From the NCBI RefSeq assembly GCF_003254525.1, contig NZ_QFYS01000007.1, positions 173,833-237,832 on the forward strand: DNA of 64,000 nt. The letters are read 5' to 3'. Of this stretch, positions 25,754 through 36,521 are shown piece by piece (position 1 is the first letter of the stretch; each line of letters begins with the position of its first letter). The translations under genes and the position numbers were made by a program. This DNA is from Phenylobacterium kunshanense. Its GTDB lineage: Bacteria; Pseudomonadota; Alphaproteobacteria; Caulobacterales; Caulobacteraceae. Under the pieces are notes generated by a model. The model was not told where the DNA came from. It did no database searches and saw nothing but the letters and a program-made list of their open reading frames with translations.

Positions 25754-26119
25754 TCAGGCGGCGACGCGGCGGATGGCGTCGACGAGCTTGTCGGGATTGA
25801 AGGGCTTCACGATCCAGCCGGTCGCGCCGGCCATGCGGGCGCGGTTCTTCTTCTCGGCGTCGCTCTCAGTGGTGAGCACGAGGATCGGGATGGCGCGGTG
25901 CTTGGGGTCACCGCGGACTTCCTCGATGAAGCCGAAACCGTCCATGCGCGGCATGTTGATGTCGGTGACGATCACCTGCGGCGCCTCGGCCTGCAGGACC
26001 TCGAGGCCGTGGATGCCGTCCTCGGCCTGCACGACGCGGAATCCAGCGTCGGCGAGGGCGAGGCGAAGCATCTCGCGCATTGTGCGGGAGTCATCGACGG
26101 TGAGGACAGTCATGCTCAT
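25754..26119 (-). CDS. cheY1: CheY response regulator (CheYI)
   Basis: The 121-aa product is a complete single receiver: VLTVDDSRTMREML, phospho-acceptor in QVIVTDINMPRMDG, LVLTTESDAEKK and WIVKPFNPDKL. This is the canonical CheY look, as in CheYI of the Caulobacter operon. The ATG overlaps the cheX stop (ATGA); a second in-frame ATG two codons later is also possible. Confidence 0.9.
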   Translation of the reverse strand: MSMTVLTVDDSRTMREMLRLALADAGFRVVQAEDGIHGLEVLQAEAPQVIVTDINMPRMDGFGFIEEVRGDPKHRAIPILVLTTESDAEKKNRARMAGATGWIVKPFNPDKLVDAIRRVAA

Positions 26120-26406
26120 TGGGTGAGGTCCTGGACAGTGGATTGGGCGGCGAGCTGGGAGGCGCCCATGAGGGCGATCCCGTCGGTGAACTCGGGGGAG
26201 GCTTCTGCGATCTCGAAAGGCTGGCCGTCGGTGGCCCACGTGGCCTGCGCCGACAGCAGCACCTGGAGGCACTGACCGCCCAGGCGGCGCACCTGCGAGG
26301 CGTCCACCGACAGGGGCTTGCCGCGCTTGTCCTTCAGGGCCTGGAGAAGCGGCGCGGCCGCGTTCATGTCCAGGCTCTCGGCCAGGGTGAGGGTGGTGTT
26401 GCTCAT
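26116..26406 (-). CDS. cheX: CheX-position STAS-domain protein
   Basis: The 96-aa product is a STAS-like domain (LSVDASQVRRLGGQCLQVLL is the conserved strand-helix). It is the Caulobacter-type CheX by position between mcpA and cheYI and is unrelated in fold to the CheX phosphatase of Thermotoga or Borrelia, so the symbol refers to operon position only. Two bases separate it from the mcpA stop. Confidence 0.75.
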   Translation of the reverse strand: MSNTTLTLAESLDMNAAAPLLQALKDKRGKPLSVDASQVRRLGGQCLQVLLSAQATWATDGQPFEIAEASPEFTDGIALMGASQLAAQSTVQDLTQ

Positions 26407-26408
26407 GC

Positions 26409-28325
26409 TCAGAACTCGTCCCAGGCGTCTTCTTCGATGGCGGGAGCCGGCTTGGGCGCGGCGCCGCCTCGGCCCATGGTCTTCATCGCCACGGCGGCGG
26501 CGGGCCGATGGGCGGCGCGGGGCTGGACCGGCGCGACCGGCGCGGCGACCGGGGCGCCGGCGCCCAGGTCGAAGCGGCCGATCAGCCGGCTCAGGGCTTC
26601 GGCCTCGGCGGCCAGCGAGTGGCTGGCGGCGGTGGCTTGCTCGACCATCGCCGCGTTCTGCTGGGTCACCTGGTCCATCTGATTGATGGCGGTGTTCACC
26701 TCGTGGAGGCCGGTGGCCTGTTCCTGCGCGGAGGCGGCGATCTCCGTCACCGCGCCGTTGATCTGGGTGACCTGGACGAGGATGCGTTCCAGCACCTTGC
26801 CGGTCTCACCGACCAGGCCGACGCCGCGTTCCACCTGCTGCGACGACGCCGAGATCAGGGCCTTGATCTCCTTGGCGGCCTCGGCCGAACGCTGGGCCAG
26901 GGCCCGGACTTCCGAGGCGACGACCGCGAAGCCCTTGCCGGCGTCCCCGGCGCGGGCCGCTTCGACGCCAGCGTTCAGGGCCAGCAGGTTGGTCTGGAAG
27001 GCGATTTCGTCGATCACGCCGATGATCTGGCTGATCTGGCTGGACGAATTCTCGATCTCGCTCATCGCCGCGACGGCGTCGCGAACGACCACGCCCGAAC
27101 GCTCGGCGTCGGACTTGGCCGCGCCCACGGCCTCACGGCTCTGGGCGGCGCCTTCGGCGGTCTTCCGCACGGTGGCGGTGATCTGGTCCAGGGCCGCAGC
27201 GGTCTCTTCGAGGCTCGCCGCCTGCTGTTCGGTGCGGCGCGAGAGGTCATCCGACGCCGAGGTGATCTCGCCGGAGCCCGAGCGGACGGCCGTGGCGTTG
27301 ATGGCCACCTCGCGCAGGGTGTCCTGCAGCGTGTCCATGGCGCGGTTGAAGTCGGCGCGCAGCTGTTCGTAGTGCGGCGCGAAGGCCTCGTTGAGGCGGA
27401 AGGTCATCGCGCCCGCGGCCAGGCGGTCCAGCCCCATGGCGAGGTCGTCGACGACCTTCTGTTGTTCGGCGGCCGTGGCGGCGCGCTCGGCCTCGGCCTG
27501 GCGGCGGGCCTCGTCGGCGGCGCGGCGGGCCTCGGTGGTCTCGCCCTCCAGTCGGGCCTTCTCGATCGCGGCGTCCTTGAAGGACTGCACGGCGACGGCC
27601 ATGCGGCCCACTTCGTCCTTGCGACCCTGGGCCGGAACCGCCACGTCGAGCTCGCCCCCGGCCAGCTTGGTCATGGCGTCGGTCATGGCGCGAACCGGCT
27701 TGCCGATCGCCGCCGAAAGCATGGCGCCCATCAGGATCGACAGGGCGACGGCCAGCAGGCTGCCGACCGCCATGAGCGTGACGGCGAAAGCCTGGGCGGA
27801 CTCCTGGTCGGCCGCGCGCTTCTTCAGCAGCGCCTGTTCCTGGTCGGTGAACGCCTTCAGCGCCGCGCGGACTTCATTGAGGCGCCCGGCGGTCCCGAGC
27901 TGCATCATCGCCTCGGCCTGGCGGGTCATATCCTGCCCGGCCGCGATCAGGGGCTCTTCCTCGCCGGTGACCTTGGCGGCGGCGCGCTCGATGGCCTCCA
28001 GCATGGCGCCGTCCTCGGGCGCTTCAGCCTTCAGCTTGGCCATCGTCGCTTCGTAGTCGGCCTTGCTCTGCTTGATCGTCTCCAGGAAGGCCGGGTCGCC
28101 GCTCGCCACCAGGCCGCGGATGGCGTTCTGGCGCGCCACCCGGGCGGCCAGGGCATCCTTCGCGAGGTCGATCTGAACGACGCTCTCGTCATTGAGCCGC
28201 ACGGCGGTCTTGATGCTCAACAGGCTGCCGAACACGGCGGCGCACATGACTGCGACCACGGTGACGACCACCGCGAAGCCGACGGCCAGCTTCTTCGAGA
28301 TGTTCAGGTTGTTCAGGAACGACAT
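26409..28325 (-). CDS. mcpA: Methyl-accepting chemotaxis protein (McpA position)
   Basis: The 638-aa product has two membrane segments (about 14-40 and 180-205) around a helical periplasmic region, a HAMP domain ([20 protein letters not shown]), and a cytoplasmic signalling domain with the receptor tip [20 protein letters not shown] and [20 protein letters not shown]. It heads the che operon as in Caulobacter. It ends in an Ala/Pro-rich tail and DAWDEF, which could tether CheR/CheB like the NWETF-type pentapeptide. ATG at 28325 is preferred; a GTG 11 codons upstream is possible. The ligand is unknown. Confidence 0.92.
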   Translation of the reverse strand: MSFLNNLNISKKLAVGFAVVVTVVAVMCAAVFGSLLSIKTAVRLNDESVVQIDLAKDALAARVARQNAIRGLVASGDPAFLETIKQSKADYEATMAKLKAEAPEDGAMLEAIERAAAKVTGEEEPLIAAGQDMTRQAEAMMQLGTAGRLNEVRAALKAFTDQEQALLKKRAADQESAQAFAVTLMAVGSLLAVALSILMGAMLSAAIGKPVRAMTDAMTKLAGGELDVAVPAQGRKDEVGRMAVAVQSFKDAAIEKARLEGETTEARRAADEARRQAEAERAATAAEQQKVVDDLAMGLDRLAAGAMTFRLNEAFAPHYEQLRADFNRAMDTLQDTLREVAINATAVRSGSGEITSASDDLSRRTEQQAASLEETAAALDQITATVRKTAEGAAQSREAVGAAKSDAERSGVVVRDAVAAMSEIENSSSQISQIIGVIDEIAFQTNLLALNAGVEAARAGDAGKGFAVVASEVRALAQRSAEAAKEIKALISASSQQVERGVGLVGETGKVLERILVQVTQINGAVTEIAASAQEQATGLHEVNTAINQMDQVTQQNAAMVEQATAASHSLAAEAEALSRLIGRFDLGAGAPVAAPVAPVQPRAAHRPAAAVAMKTMGRGGAAPKPAPAIEEDAWDEF

Positions 28326-28626
28326 AAGGCTGGTTTCGCGGCTCGTCAGGAGTGGCACGGGTGTACGGCGACGCCCCCCTTGGCTCCGCCTTCGTGCCGA
28401 ACTTGCCCAGTCCGGGTTTGATTATTGGTAAATCGCTGGAACCTGAGCGGTATGGCGGGCGCATTGATGAGCTCGAACCCCCGCGACATTTCGCCACCCG
28501 GCCGCCGGCAAGCCGGAAAAGAACGTCTTGCGAACATGGAACAAAGCCGGTACGACTTGAGTCCTCTCGTGGAGCCCGCTGACGGGCCGAGCGGTTGGCG
28601 GAATCGTGGGATAGAGAGGGCTTGGC
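28326..28626. other. Divergent mcpA-recA intergenic region
   Basis: This 301-bp gap carries the promoters of the che operon (leftward) and recA (rightward). It contains the SOS box at 28521-28535 and an A+T-richer patch around 28415-28435 that may hold the che promoter. No small gene or RNA is evident. Confidence 0.6.
28521..28535 (+). promoter_or_regulatory. LexA (SOS) box upstream of recA
   Basis: GAACGTCTTGCGAAC is an exact GAAC-N7-GAAC direct repeat, the alphaproteobacterial LexA-binding consensus (GTTC-N7-GTTC on the other strand). It lies about 90 bp before the recA start. A further GAAC at 28539 follows. Confidence 0.85.
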
Positions 28627-29709
<1,083 letters not shown>

Positions 29710-29810
29710 GGCGACGCCGGCGCCGCCGCGCGCCGGGCGGGCCTCCCCGCCAACCAGGTCCGCCCCGGCGAGCCACCCAGCGTGGCGTTGGTCGGGTCGC
29801 TTCAGAGGCT

Positions 29811-29846
29811 GGACGCCTGGGCGCGCGCCCCAGGCGTCCTTCTTCG
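29811..29846 (+). terminator. Intrinsic terminator after recA
   Basis: A perfect 11-bp stem (GGACGCCTGGG with CCCAGGCGTCC) around a 7-base loop is followed by TTCTTCGTTT. It lies about 100 bp past recA and before alaS. Confidence 0.85.
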
Positions 29847-29968
29847 TTTCAGCTTCCGCTTCGTGCGCGTGGTTTTCCTTTGGCGGGCCCCGCGAGGTTT
29901 CGTAAGAGGTCGCCGGTTCCCGACTTGCGCGGGAGCGTAAAGTCCAACCGTTTGACGATTGCAGACCG

Positions 29969-32611
29969 ATGCCGAGCCTGAACGAGATCCGCACCCACTT
30001 CCTCGAGTACTTCCGGAAGCAGGATCACGCCGTCGTGCCGTCGGCTCCGCTGGTCCCGCAGAACGACCCGACGCTGCTGTTCGTCAACGCCGGCATGGTG
30101 CCGTTCAAGAACTACTTCACGGGCGCCGAGACCCCGCCCTGGCCGCGGGCCGCCAGCTCGCAGAAGTCGGTCCGCGCCGGCGGCAAGCACAACGACCTGG
30201 ACAACGTCGGCTATACCGCGCGCCACCACACCTTCTTCGAGATGCTGGGCAATTTCTCGTTCGGTGACTACTTCAAGGAACGCGCGATCACGCATGCCTG
30301 GGAGCTGCTGACCAAGGAGTTCGGACTCCCGGCCGAGAAGCTTACGGTCACGGTCTACCACACCGACGACGAGGCCCACGCGCTCTGGAAGAAGATCGCC
30401 GGCCTGTCCGACCACAAGATCATCCGGATCCCGACCAGCGACAACTTCTGGTCCATGGGCGACACGGGGCCGTGCGGGCCGTGCTCCGAGATCTTCTATG
30501 ATCATGGCGACCACATCGCCGGCGGCCCGCCCGGCAGTCCGGACGAGGACGGCGACCGCTTCGTCGAGGTGTGGAACCTCGTCTTCATGCAGTTCGAGCA
30601 GTTCGCCGACGGCACGCGAACCGCGCTGCCCAGGCCGTCGATCGACACCGGGATGGGCCTGGAGCGGATCGCCGCGGTCCTGCAGGGCGTCCACGACAAC
30701 TATGACGTCGACCTGTTCAAGACGCTGATCGCCGCGTCAAAGCGCGAGCTGCACGCCGACGGCGCCGAGACGACGCCCTCGCACCGGGTGATCGCCGACC
30801 ACCTGCGCTCGTCCAGCTTCCTGATCGCCGACGGGGTCATGCCGTCCAACGAGGGGCGGGGCTATGTCCTGCGCCGGATCATGCGGCGCGCCATGCGGCA
30901 CGCGCACCTGCTGGGCGCGGAGGAACCCCTGATGCACCGCGTCGCGCCGACGCTGGTGAGCGAGATGGGGCAGGCCTATCCCGAACTGAAGCGCGCCGAG
31001 GATGCGATCGTCGACACCCTGCGCCAGGAGGAGGAACGCTTCCGGGTCACGCTCGGCCGCGGCCTCGCGCTCCTCGACGAGGCGACCGCAGGGCTGGGCG
31101 ATGGCGATATCCTGTCCGGGGAGACCGCGTTCAAGCTCTACGACACCTACGGCTTCCCGCTCGACCTGACGCAGGACGCCGTGCGGGCCAAGGGGCTGAC
31201 GGTGAACCTCGACGAGTACGACGCCGCCATGGCCCGCCAGCGCGAGATGGCGCGCGGCGCGTGGAAGGGCTCGGGCCAGGTGGCGGCGGCGGCCGAGTGG
31301 TTCTCGATCCGCGACCGCCTGGGGCCGACCGTCTTCACCGGCTACGAGGAGACCGAGGGCACGGGCGAGTTGCTCACCCTCGTCGAGGACGGGCACGAGG
31401 TGGAGGGCGCTGCCGCGGGCGCGACCGTCCAGGCGTTGTTCGACCGTACGCCGTTCTACGCCGAAAGCGGCGGCCAGGCCGGCGACCGTGGCGAAGTGGA
31501 CTGGCAGGGGGGGCGCGCCCGCGTCACCGACGTCCAGAAGCAGGCCGGCGACCTTCACGTGCACCACCTCGAGATCCTCGAGGGCACATTGACCGCCGGC
31601 GCCCGCGTTCGACTGGCGGTCGACGCCGAATGCCGCGCGTCGACCCGGGCCAACCATTCGGCGACCCACCTCTTGCACGCCGCGCTCCGCAACGTGCTCG
31701 GCCGACATGTCACGCAGAAGGGCCAGATGGTCGACGGGGAGCGCATCCGCTTCGACTTCAGCCATGGCCAGCCGCTGACGCCGGATGAGATCGACAGGAT
31801 CGAGGCCGAGGTGAACGCCGTGGTGCGCCAGAACCGGGCGGCCGAGACCAAGATCATGCAGGCGCAGGAGGCCATCGAGGCCGGCGCCATGGCGCTGTTC
31901 GGCGAGAAGTATGGCGACAGCGTGCGCGTCCTCACCCTGGGCCAGGCGCTGGGCGGGGAGGGGACCTATTCGGTCGAACTGTGCGGCGGCACCCATGTGG
32001 CGCGTACGGGCGACATCGCCCTCTTCAAGATCGTCTCCGAACAGGGCGTGGCGGCAGGTGTGCGCCGGATCGAGGCCCTGACCGGCGAGAGCGCGCGCCG
32101 CTGGCTGCTGGAGCAGGCCCAGGTCGCCAAGGCGCTGGCCGAGCAGTTCAAGACGCCGGTGTCCGAGGTGGGTGGCCGGGTGGAGGCGCTGCAGGTCCAG
32201 GTCCGCAAGCTGGAGAAGGAGCTCGCCGAGGCGAAGCGCCAGCTCGCCATGGGCGGGGGCGGCGGTGCGGCCGCGGGTCCTGAAGAGATCGGCGGCGTGC
32301 AGGTTATGGCGCGCATCATGGAGGGTGTCGGCGGCAAGGACCTGCGCCCCATCGCCGAGGAGTTCAAGAAGCAGCTTCCGGACGGTGTCATCGCGCTCAT
32401 CGGCACCGCCGACGGCAAGGCGGCGGCGACCGTGGCGGTGACCGGCGCGGCGCAGGCGCGGTTCAACGCGGTGGAGCTGGCCAAAGCGGCGGTCCAGGCC
32501 ATGGGCGGACAGGGAGCCGGCGGGCGTCCCGATTTCGCCCAGGGCGGCGCCCCAGACGCCGCCAAGGCCGAAGAAGGCCTCGCGGCGGTCAAGGCCGCCC
32601 TCGGCGGGTGA
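29969..32611 (+). CDS. alaS: Alanyl-tRNA synthetase
   Basis: The 880-aa product is full-length AlaS: class II catalytic core ([19 protein letters not shown], motif 3-like [15 protein letters not shown]), the editing domain with zinc ligands ([13 protein letters not shown] and [11 protein letters not shown]), and the C-Ala domain with coiled coil near 735-765. It charges tRNA-Ala and clears Ser- and Gly-tRNA-Ala. A Gly/Ala-rich linker ([10 protein letters not shown]) separates coiled coil and C-Ala. It follows recA, a common neighbour in alphaproteobacteria. Confidence 0.98.
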   Translation: MPSLNEIRTHFLEYFRKQDHAVVPSAPLVPQNDPTLLFVNAGMVPFKNYFTGAETPPWPRAASSQKSVRAGGKHNDLDNVGYTARHHTFFEMLGNFSFGDYFKERAITHAWELLTKEFGLPAEKLTVTVYHTDDEAHALWKKIAGLSDHKIIRIPTSDNFWSMGDTGPCGPCSEIFYDHGDHIAGGPPGSPDEDGDRFVEVWNLVFMQFEQFADGTRTALPRPSIDTGMGLERIAAVLQGVHDNYDVDLFKTLIAASKRELHADGAETTPSHRVIADHLRSSSFLIADGVMPSNEGRGYVLRRIMRRAMRHAHLLGAEEPLMHRVAPTLVSEMGQAYPELKRAEDAIVDTLRQEEERFRVTLGRGLALLDEATAGLGDGDILSGETAFKLYDTYGFPLDLTQDAVRAKGLTVNLDEYDAAMARQREMARGAWKGSGQVAAAAEWFSIRDRLGPTVFTGYEETEGTGELLTLVEDGHEVEGAAAGATVQALFDRTPFYAESGGQAGDRGEVDWQGGRARVTDVQKQAGDLHVHHLEILEGTLTAGARVRLAVDAECRASTRANHSATHLLHAALRNVLGRHVTQKGQMVDGERIRFDFSHGQPLTPDEIDRIEAEVNAVVRQNRAAETKIMQAQEAIEAGAMALFGEKYGDSVRVLTLGQALGGEGTYSVELCGGTHVARTGDIALFKIVSEQGVAAGVRRIEALTGESARRWLLEQAQVAKALAEQFKTPVSEVGGRVEALQVQVRKLEKELAEAKRQLAMGGGGGAAAGPEEIGGVQVMARIMEGVGGKDLRPIAEEFKKQLPDGVIALIGTADGKAAATVAVTGAAQARFNAVELAKAAVQAMGGQGAGGRPDFAQGGAPDAAKAEEGLAAVKAALGG

Positions 32612-32707
32612 GCTGAATTCTCCCCCAGGTTGTTCGTCGTAGAACGGCATCCACGGCGACGCTACAAGCGAGTCGAGTTCAGCTCGAAATCGGGGATTGG
32701 GGTAGTC

Positions 32708-33370
32708 ATGCGTATGAATTTCGTTGCGGCCGTGGCCGCCGTCGGCGGTCTGCTCGCCGCTACCCAGGCTCAGGCGACGGTGTTTGCCGGCACGTGGCAG
32801 CTCACCAGCTACAATTCTGCTGATCCCGGCCTCGTGCTGAACGTGCAAACGCTCAGCAGCCCGAACTTCAACATTGATCTCGGCGCGGCGAATCCAGACC
32901 AGTTCGATCTGTTCAAACTTTACACCAACGAGACGACGGTCAATCCGGACGATATCGTCGCCTCGCCGATCTCCCTGCGCTTCACCTTTACGGCCCCGAC
33001 GCCCAACAACGGCCCGATCGATGTGGGCGGCACGACCCAGGGGTACGCGGAGTTTTTCGGGATCATCCAGGGCGGACAGCTGACCTGGAACAACGGCGGG
33101 TCCGCCCTGTTCGTCTGGGGCGAGGGTCTGCCCGGTCTGGTCGATCCCGGGCGGATGACGATCAGCGTGAATGGTGGCCAGTTCAATGAGGGCTTCTTCG
33201 GCGTGCACGAGGGCAAGCGGCATGGCCTGAAGGTCTCGGCCACGTTCGACTGGGACAATGATCCGACGTTTGCCGCCGTCCCCGAGCCCGCGACCTGGGC
33301 GCTGATAATCGGCGGCTTCGGCATGGCGGGAGCGACCCTGCGCCGTCGCCGGGCGCTAGCGTTGGCCTGA
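32708..33370 (+). CDS. Secreted PEPxxWA-type PEP-CTERM protein
   Basis: The 220-aa product has a signal peptide (MRMNFVAAVAAVGGLLAAT, cleaved near AQA) and a C-terminal sorting tail VPEPATWALIIGGFGMAG then LRRRR. This is the PEPxxWA variant of PEP-CTERM: motif, hydrophobic helix, basic end. Exosortase-type systems process such tails and the proteins are linked to extracellular polysaccharide. The mature domain is beta-rich and not recognised. ATG at 32708 is chosen for the signal peptide. No exosortase is in this window. A terminator follows. Confidence 0.8.
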   Translation: MRMNFVAAVAAVGGLLAATQAQATVFAGTWQLTSYNSADPGLVLNVQTLSSPNFNIDLGAANPDQFDLFKLYTNETTVNPDDIVASPISLRFTFTAPTPNNGPIDVGGTTQGYAEFFGIIQGGQLTWNNGGSALFVWGEGLPGLVDPGRMTISVNGGQFNEGFFGVHEGKRHGLKVSATFDWDNDPTFAAVPEPATWALIIGGFGMAGATLRRRRALALA

Positions 33371-33394
33371 GCCAATACGATCAGGAACACAGCG

Positions 33395-33427
33395 GACGGC
33401 CGGGAGTGATCCCGGCCGTCTTCGTTT
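33395..33427 (+). terminator. Intrinsic terminator after the PEP-CTERM gene
   Basis: GACGGCCGGGA and TCCCGGCCGTC form an 11-bp stem with GTGA loop, followed by TTCGTTT. It is a strong rho-independent terminator just before the convergent VOC gene. Confidence 0.85.
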
Positions 33428-33430
33428 GCG

Positions 33431-33814
33431 TCACTCGGCGATGAAGGCGCAGAACTTGTTGCCCACCGGGTCGCGGAAGTAGGCGGCATAGAATCCGCTG
33501 GTGGCTTCAGCGGGGCGGTATCCGGGGCCGCCCTCGTCCGATCCTCCGGCGTCGATAGCGGCGGCATGGACCGCCTTCACCTGCGCCTGGTCGCGGGCCT
33601 TGAGCGCCACCATGATCCCGTTACCCGCGCGCGGCGCCTCTCCGTCGTAGGGCTTGCAGATGCCGAGGCAGGGCTCACCCCCCTTGGGCCCATAGAACGC
33701 CCAGCCGGGGAAAGGCTGGCTACGCTCCCAGTCCAGGGCGCCGAGGACGGCGTCGAAGAAGGGCAGGGCGGCGTCCACGTCGTGCGCGCCGATCGTCACA
33801 TAGCCGATGGTCAT
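33431..33814 (-). CDS. VOC (glyoxalase/bleomycin-resistance) family protein
   Basis: The 127-aa product has a single vicinal-oxygen-chelate domain: IGYVTIGAHDVDAALPFFDA at the start, SGFYAAYFRDPVGNKFCAFI at the end, the usual paired beta-alpha-beta-beta-beta modules. Function may be a metal-dependent lyase, dioxygenase or antibiotic-binding protein; no specific match is evident. AGGAGA lies close before the chosen ATG at 33814. Confidence 0.85.
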   Translation of the reverse strand: MTIGYVTIGAHDVDAALPFFDAVLGALDWERSQPFPGWAFYGPKGGEPCLGICKPYDGEAPRAGNGIMVALKARDQAQVKAVHAAAIDAGGSDEGGPGYRPAEATSGFYAAYFRDPVGNKFCAFIAE

Positions 33815-33933
33815 CCTGGTCTCCTGAAGGCCTGACCAGAGGCTAGCGCCAAAAGCGAACAAAGCAAGAACATAGTTGACGCGGAGTTCGCGTGGGTGTC
33901 CTCTCGCATAACGCCAGTTTTTCGGAGGCCGAG

Positions 33934-34194
33934 ATGGATACTCGCGAGCACTTTGGCGACCAGACCCCCGATGTCGTCGCCCATGAGCGGACCTATCACG
34001 CGTTCAGCCTGCTCACGCGCTGGGCGATGCTTGTGCTTGGGGACCTGATCCTGTGGCTGACGCTATGGTTCGCGTCGCCGGCCGGGTTCCTGGGCGGGAC
34101 GCTGATTGCCATCGTGGCGTTCGTCGTGGGCTATCAGATCCTGATCCGCCACGAAGAGAAGCAGCCCCTCGACGTCTGGGCGCAGGGGCGCTGA
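33934..34194 (+). CDS. aa3-type cytochrome c oxidase subunit IV-like protein
   Basis: The 86-aa product has the family signature VVAHERTYHAFSLLTRWAML followed by two membrane segments (about 28-46 and 50-70). This resembles the bacterial aa3 oxidase subunit IV family, whose members have a short N-terminus before the helix. GGAGG lies five bases before ATG at 33934, which decides the start over a longer frame. The catalytic oxidase subunits are elsewhere, so the role rests on family resemblance. Confidence 0.75.
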   Translation: MDTREHFGDQTPDVVAHERTYHAFSLLTRWAMLVLGDLILWLTLWFASPAGFLGGTLIAIVAFVVGYQILIRHEEKQPLDVWAQGR

Positions 34195-34197
34195 AAC

Positions 34198-34230
34198 GGA
34201 AAACGCCGCCCGCGGGGTTCGCGGACGGCG
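34198..34230 (-). terminator. Intrinsic terminator after icd
   Basis: On the minus strand an 11-bp stem (one G-T pair) around a 5-base loop is followed by TTTTCC. It lies about 40 bp past the icd stop and may act on both strands, closing the convergent oxidase-subunit gene too. Confidence 0.75.
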
Positions 34231-34271
34231 CTGTCGTTCACGTCGGGCGTGGACTCAGGTTGGGCGTGACC

Positions 34272-35486
34272 TCAGGCGGCCAGCGCCTTTTCCAGGTTCG
34301 CCGCCACCTTGTCGATGAAGCCCTCGGTGGTGAGCCAGCCTTGGGTGTCGCCGACCAGAAGCGCCAGGTCCTTGGTCATCGAGCCGCTTTCGACCGTCGC
34401 CACGCAGACCTTTTCGAGGGTGTCGCAGAAGTGGGTCAGCTCGGCGTTGCCGTCGAGCTTGGCGCGGTGCTTCAGGCCCTGAGTCCAGGCGAAGATCGAG
34501 GCGATGGAGTTCGTGGAGGTCGACTCGCCGCGCTGGTGCTGGCGGTAGTGGCGGGTGACGGTGCCGTGAGCGGCTTCCGCCTCCATGATCTTGCCGTCGG
34601 GCGTGATCAGCACCGAGGTCATCAAGCCCAGCGAGCCGAAGCCCTGGGCGACCTGGTCGGACTGCACGTCGCCGTCGTAGTTCTTGCAGGCCCAGATGAA
34701 GCCGCCGGACCACTTGAGGGCCGAGGCCACCATGTCGTCGATCAGGCGGTGCTCGTAGACGAGGCCGGCTTCCTTGAACTGGGCGGCGAACTCGGCCTCG
34801 TAGACCTCGGCGAAGATGTCCTTGAAGCGCCCGTCATAGGCCTTGAGGATCGTGTTCTTCGTCGACAGGTAGACCGGGTAGTTGCGGGCGAGGCCGTAGG
34901 CCAGGCTGGCCCGGGCGAACTCGCGGATCGACTCGTCGAGGTTGTACATCCCCATGGCGACGCCGCTGCTGGGGAAGTCGAACACCTCGTGCTCGATCGT
35001 CTCGCCGTTCTCGCCGACCCACTTGATGCTGAGCTTGCCCTTGCCGGGCACCTTGAAGTCGGTGGCCTTGTACTGGTCGCCGAAGGCGTGGCGGCCGACG
35101 ATGATCGGCTGGGTCCAGCCCGGGATCAGCCGCGGCACGTTCTTGCAGATGATCGGCTCGCGGAAGACCACGCCGCCGAGGATGTTGCGGATCGTGCCGT
35201 TCGGCGACTTCCACATCTTCTTGAGGTTGAATTCCTTCACCCGGGCTTCGTCCGGCGTGATGGTGGCGCACTTGATGCCGACGCCGTGGCGCTTGATGGC
35301 TTCAGCCGCCTCGACGGTCACCTTGTCGTCGGTGGCGTCGCGGTGCTCCATCCCCAGGTCGTAGTAGTCGATCTCGAGGTCGAGGAAGGGGAAGATCAGC
35401 TTGTCCTTGATCAGCTTCCAGATGATGCGGGTCATCTCGTCCCCGTCGAGATCCACGACAGGGTTGGCGACTTTGATCTTGGCCAT
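34272..35486 (-). CDS. icd: NADP-dependent isocitrate dehydrogenase
   Basis: The 404-aa product matches the homodimeric, eukaryote-like NADP-IDH type: [14 protein letters not shown] at the N-terminus, [12 protein letters not shown] (substrate Ser-Asn-Gly-Thr loop) near residue 94, and the C-terminal [17 protein letters not shown] with NADP-binding residues. It oxidises isocitrate to 2-oxoglutarate in the TCA cycle. It is a stand-alone transcription unit with its own terminator. Confidence 0.97.
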   Translation of the reverse strand: MAKIKVANPVVDLDGDEMTRIIWKLIKDKLIFPFLDLEIDYYDLGMEHRDATDDKVTVEAAEAIKRHGVGIKCATITPDEARVKEFNLKKMWKSPNGTIRNILGGVVFREPIICKNVPRLIPGWTQPIIVGRHAFGDQYKATDFKVPGKGKLSIKWVGENGETIEHEVFDFPSSGVAMGMYNLDESIREFARASLAYGLARNYPVYLSTKNTILKAYDGRFKDIFAEVYEAEFAAQFKEAGLVYEHRLIDDMVASALKWSGGFIWACKNYDGDVQSDQVAQGFGSLGLMTSVLITPDGKIMEAEAAHGTVTRHYRQHQRGESTSTNSIASIFAWTQGLKHRAKLDGNAELTHFCDTLEKVCVATVESGSMTKDLALLVGDTQGWLTTEGFIDKVAANLEKALAA

Positions 35487-35738
35487 GAGGGGCGGACGCT
35501 CCGGGCGGAATTTTCGTTTGGGGCCGTATAGCCGTCAGGAGCGCCGACGCAAAGGCTAGCCGCTGCGTCAGGGGCCTCAGAATCCGCAGATGCTCTCTCG
35601 AAGGGAGCATGACACGAGGCTTTTGGCGCCCCGAACGGCCGACCCGGACGGCAAAAGGCGCCTCGACTGCGGCGCGTGGGCGTGCGCGTCGACTCGGGCG
35701 GGGTTGCCATTCGTCGGCCGGGCGCCTCTAAACGCGTC

Positions 35739-36521
35739 ATGGCCGACGCCGCTCCCTCCGCACCCGTCATCATCCTGAATGCGCCCCAGCTGGCCGAGAA
35801 CATCGGCGCGGTGGCCCGCGTCATGGCCAACTTCGGCTTGGCCGACCTCCGGCTCGTGAACCCCCGCGACGGCTGGCCCCAGGAGCGCGCCTGGGCGCTG
35901 GCGTCGGGTGCGGAGTGGCCCCTGAACGCCGCGCGCGTGTTCGACACGGTCGCCGAGGCCATCGCCGACCTGCAACTCGTCTTCGCCACGACGGCGCGGC
36001 CGCGCGAGCTGACCCTGCCGGTCCTGACCCCGCGCGCGGCGGCGTCCGAGCTGCTCCAGGCCGCGCAACGTGGCGAGCGGATCGGGTTGCTGTTCGGCGG
36101 CGAACGCGCGGGGCTGGAGACCTCGGACATCGCGCTCTGCCAGGGTATCGTGACCATCCCGATCGACCCGCGCTTCCGATCCCTGAACCTGGGGCAGGCG
36201 GTGGCGATCAACGCCTATGAGTGGCGCGCGACCCTGCTGGACGCCGCCCCGCCCAACTTCCGGCCCGGCCCGGGTCCTGCCACCGGCGAAGCGCTGCTGG
36301 GGCTCTACGAGCACCTGGAGCGGGAGCTGGAGACCGCTGGCTTCTTCCATCCGCCGGAGAAGACCCCGAACATGATCCAGAACCTGCGATCGGCGCTGGG
36401 CAAGGCGCGCTTCACCGATCAGGAGGTGCGCACCCTTCGCGGCGTGATCACGGCGCTGAGTCGCGGCCGCGGCAAGGTGCTGGAGAAGATCGCCAGGAAG
36501 AAGGGCGAGGCGGGCGGATGA
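35739..36521 (+). CDS. trmJ: tRNA/rRNA 2'-O-methyltransferase (TrmJ-like, SPOUT)
   Basis: The 260-aa product is a TrmH-family SPOUT methyltransferase with a trefoil-knot domain: APQLAENIGAVARVMANFGL (motif 1 with Asn and Arg), IGLLFGGERAGLETSDIALC (motif 2) and IDPRFRSLNLGQAVAINAYE (motif 3, SAM). The C-terminal helical extension matches TrmJ, which methylates position 32 of tRNAs. The start at 35739 begins just before the domain. Its stop overlaps the next ATG (ATGA), so an operon with the nitronate monooxygenase is likely. Confidence 0.88.
   Translation: MADAAPSAPVIILNAPQLAENIGAVARVMANFGLADLRLVNPRDGWPQERAWALASGAEWPLNAARVFDTVAEAIADLQLVFATTARPRELTLPVLTPRAAASELLQAAQRGERIGLLFGGERAGLETSDIALCQGIVTIPIDPRFRSLNLGQAVAINAYEWRATLLDAAPPNFRPGPGPATGEALLGLYEHLERELETAGFFHPPEKTPNMIQNLRSALGKARFTDQEVRTLRGVITALSRGRGKVLEKIARKKGEAGG

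Noticed and set aside
26508..28421. 637-codon plus-strand frame opposite mcpA
   Set aside because: Low-complexity mirror of the receptor gene with no ribosome site or family motif.
28415..28435. Possible CtrA-type TTAA-N7-TTAA box before mcpA
   Set aside because: Only imperfect half-sites (TTTA, TCAA) are present; below what I would call a site.
30737..33223. 828-codon open frame opposite alaS and the PEP-CTERM gene
   Set aside because: It spans two real genes on the other strand and has no recognisable domain; a typical high-G+C shadow.
35589..35609. Hairpin between icd and trmJ considered as terminator
   Set aside because: Both flanking genes point away from it and no T-run follows; it may be a promoter-region palindrome but nothing supports a terminator.
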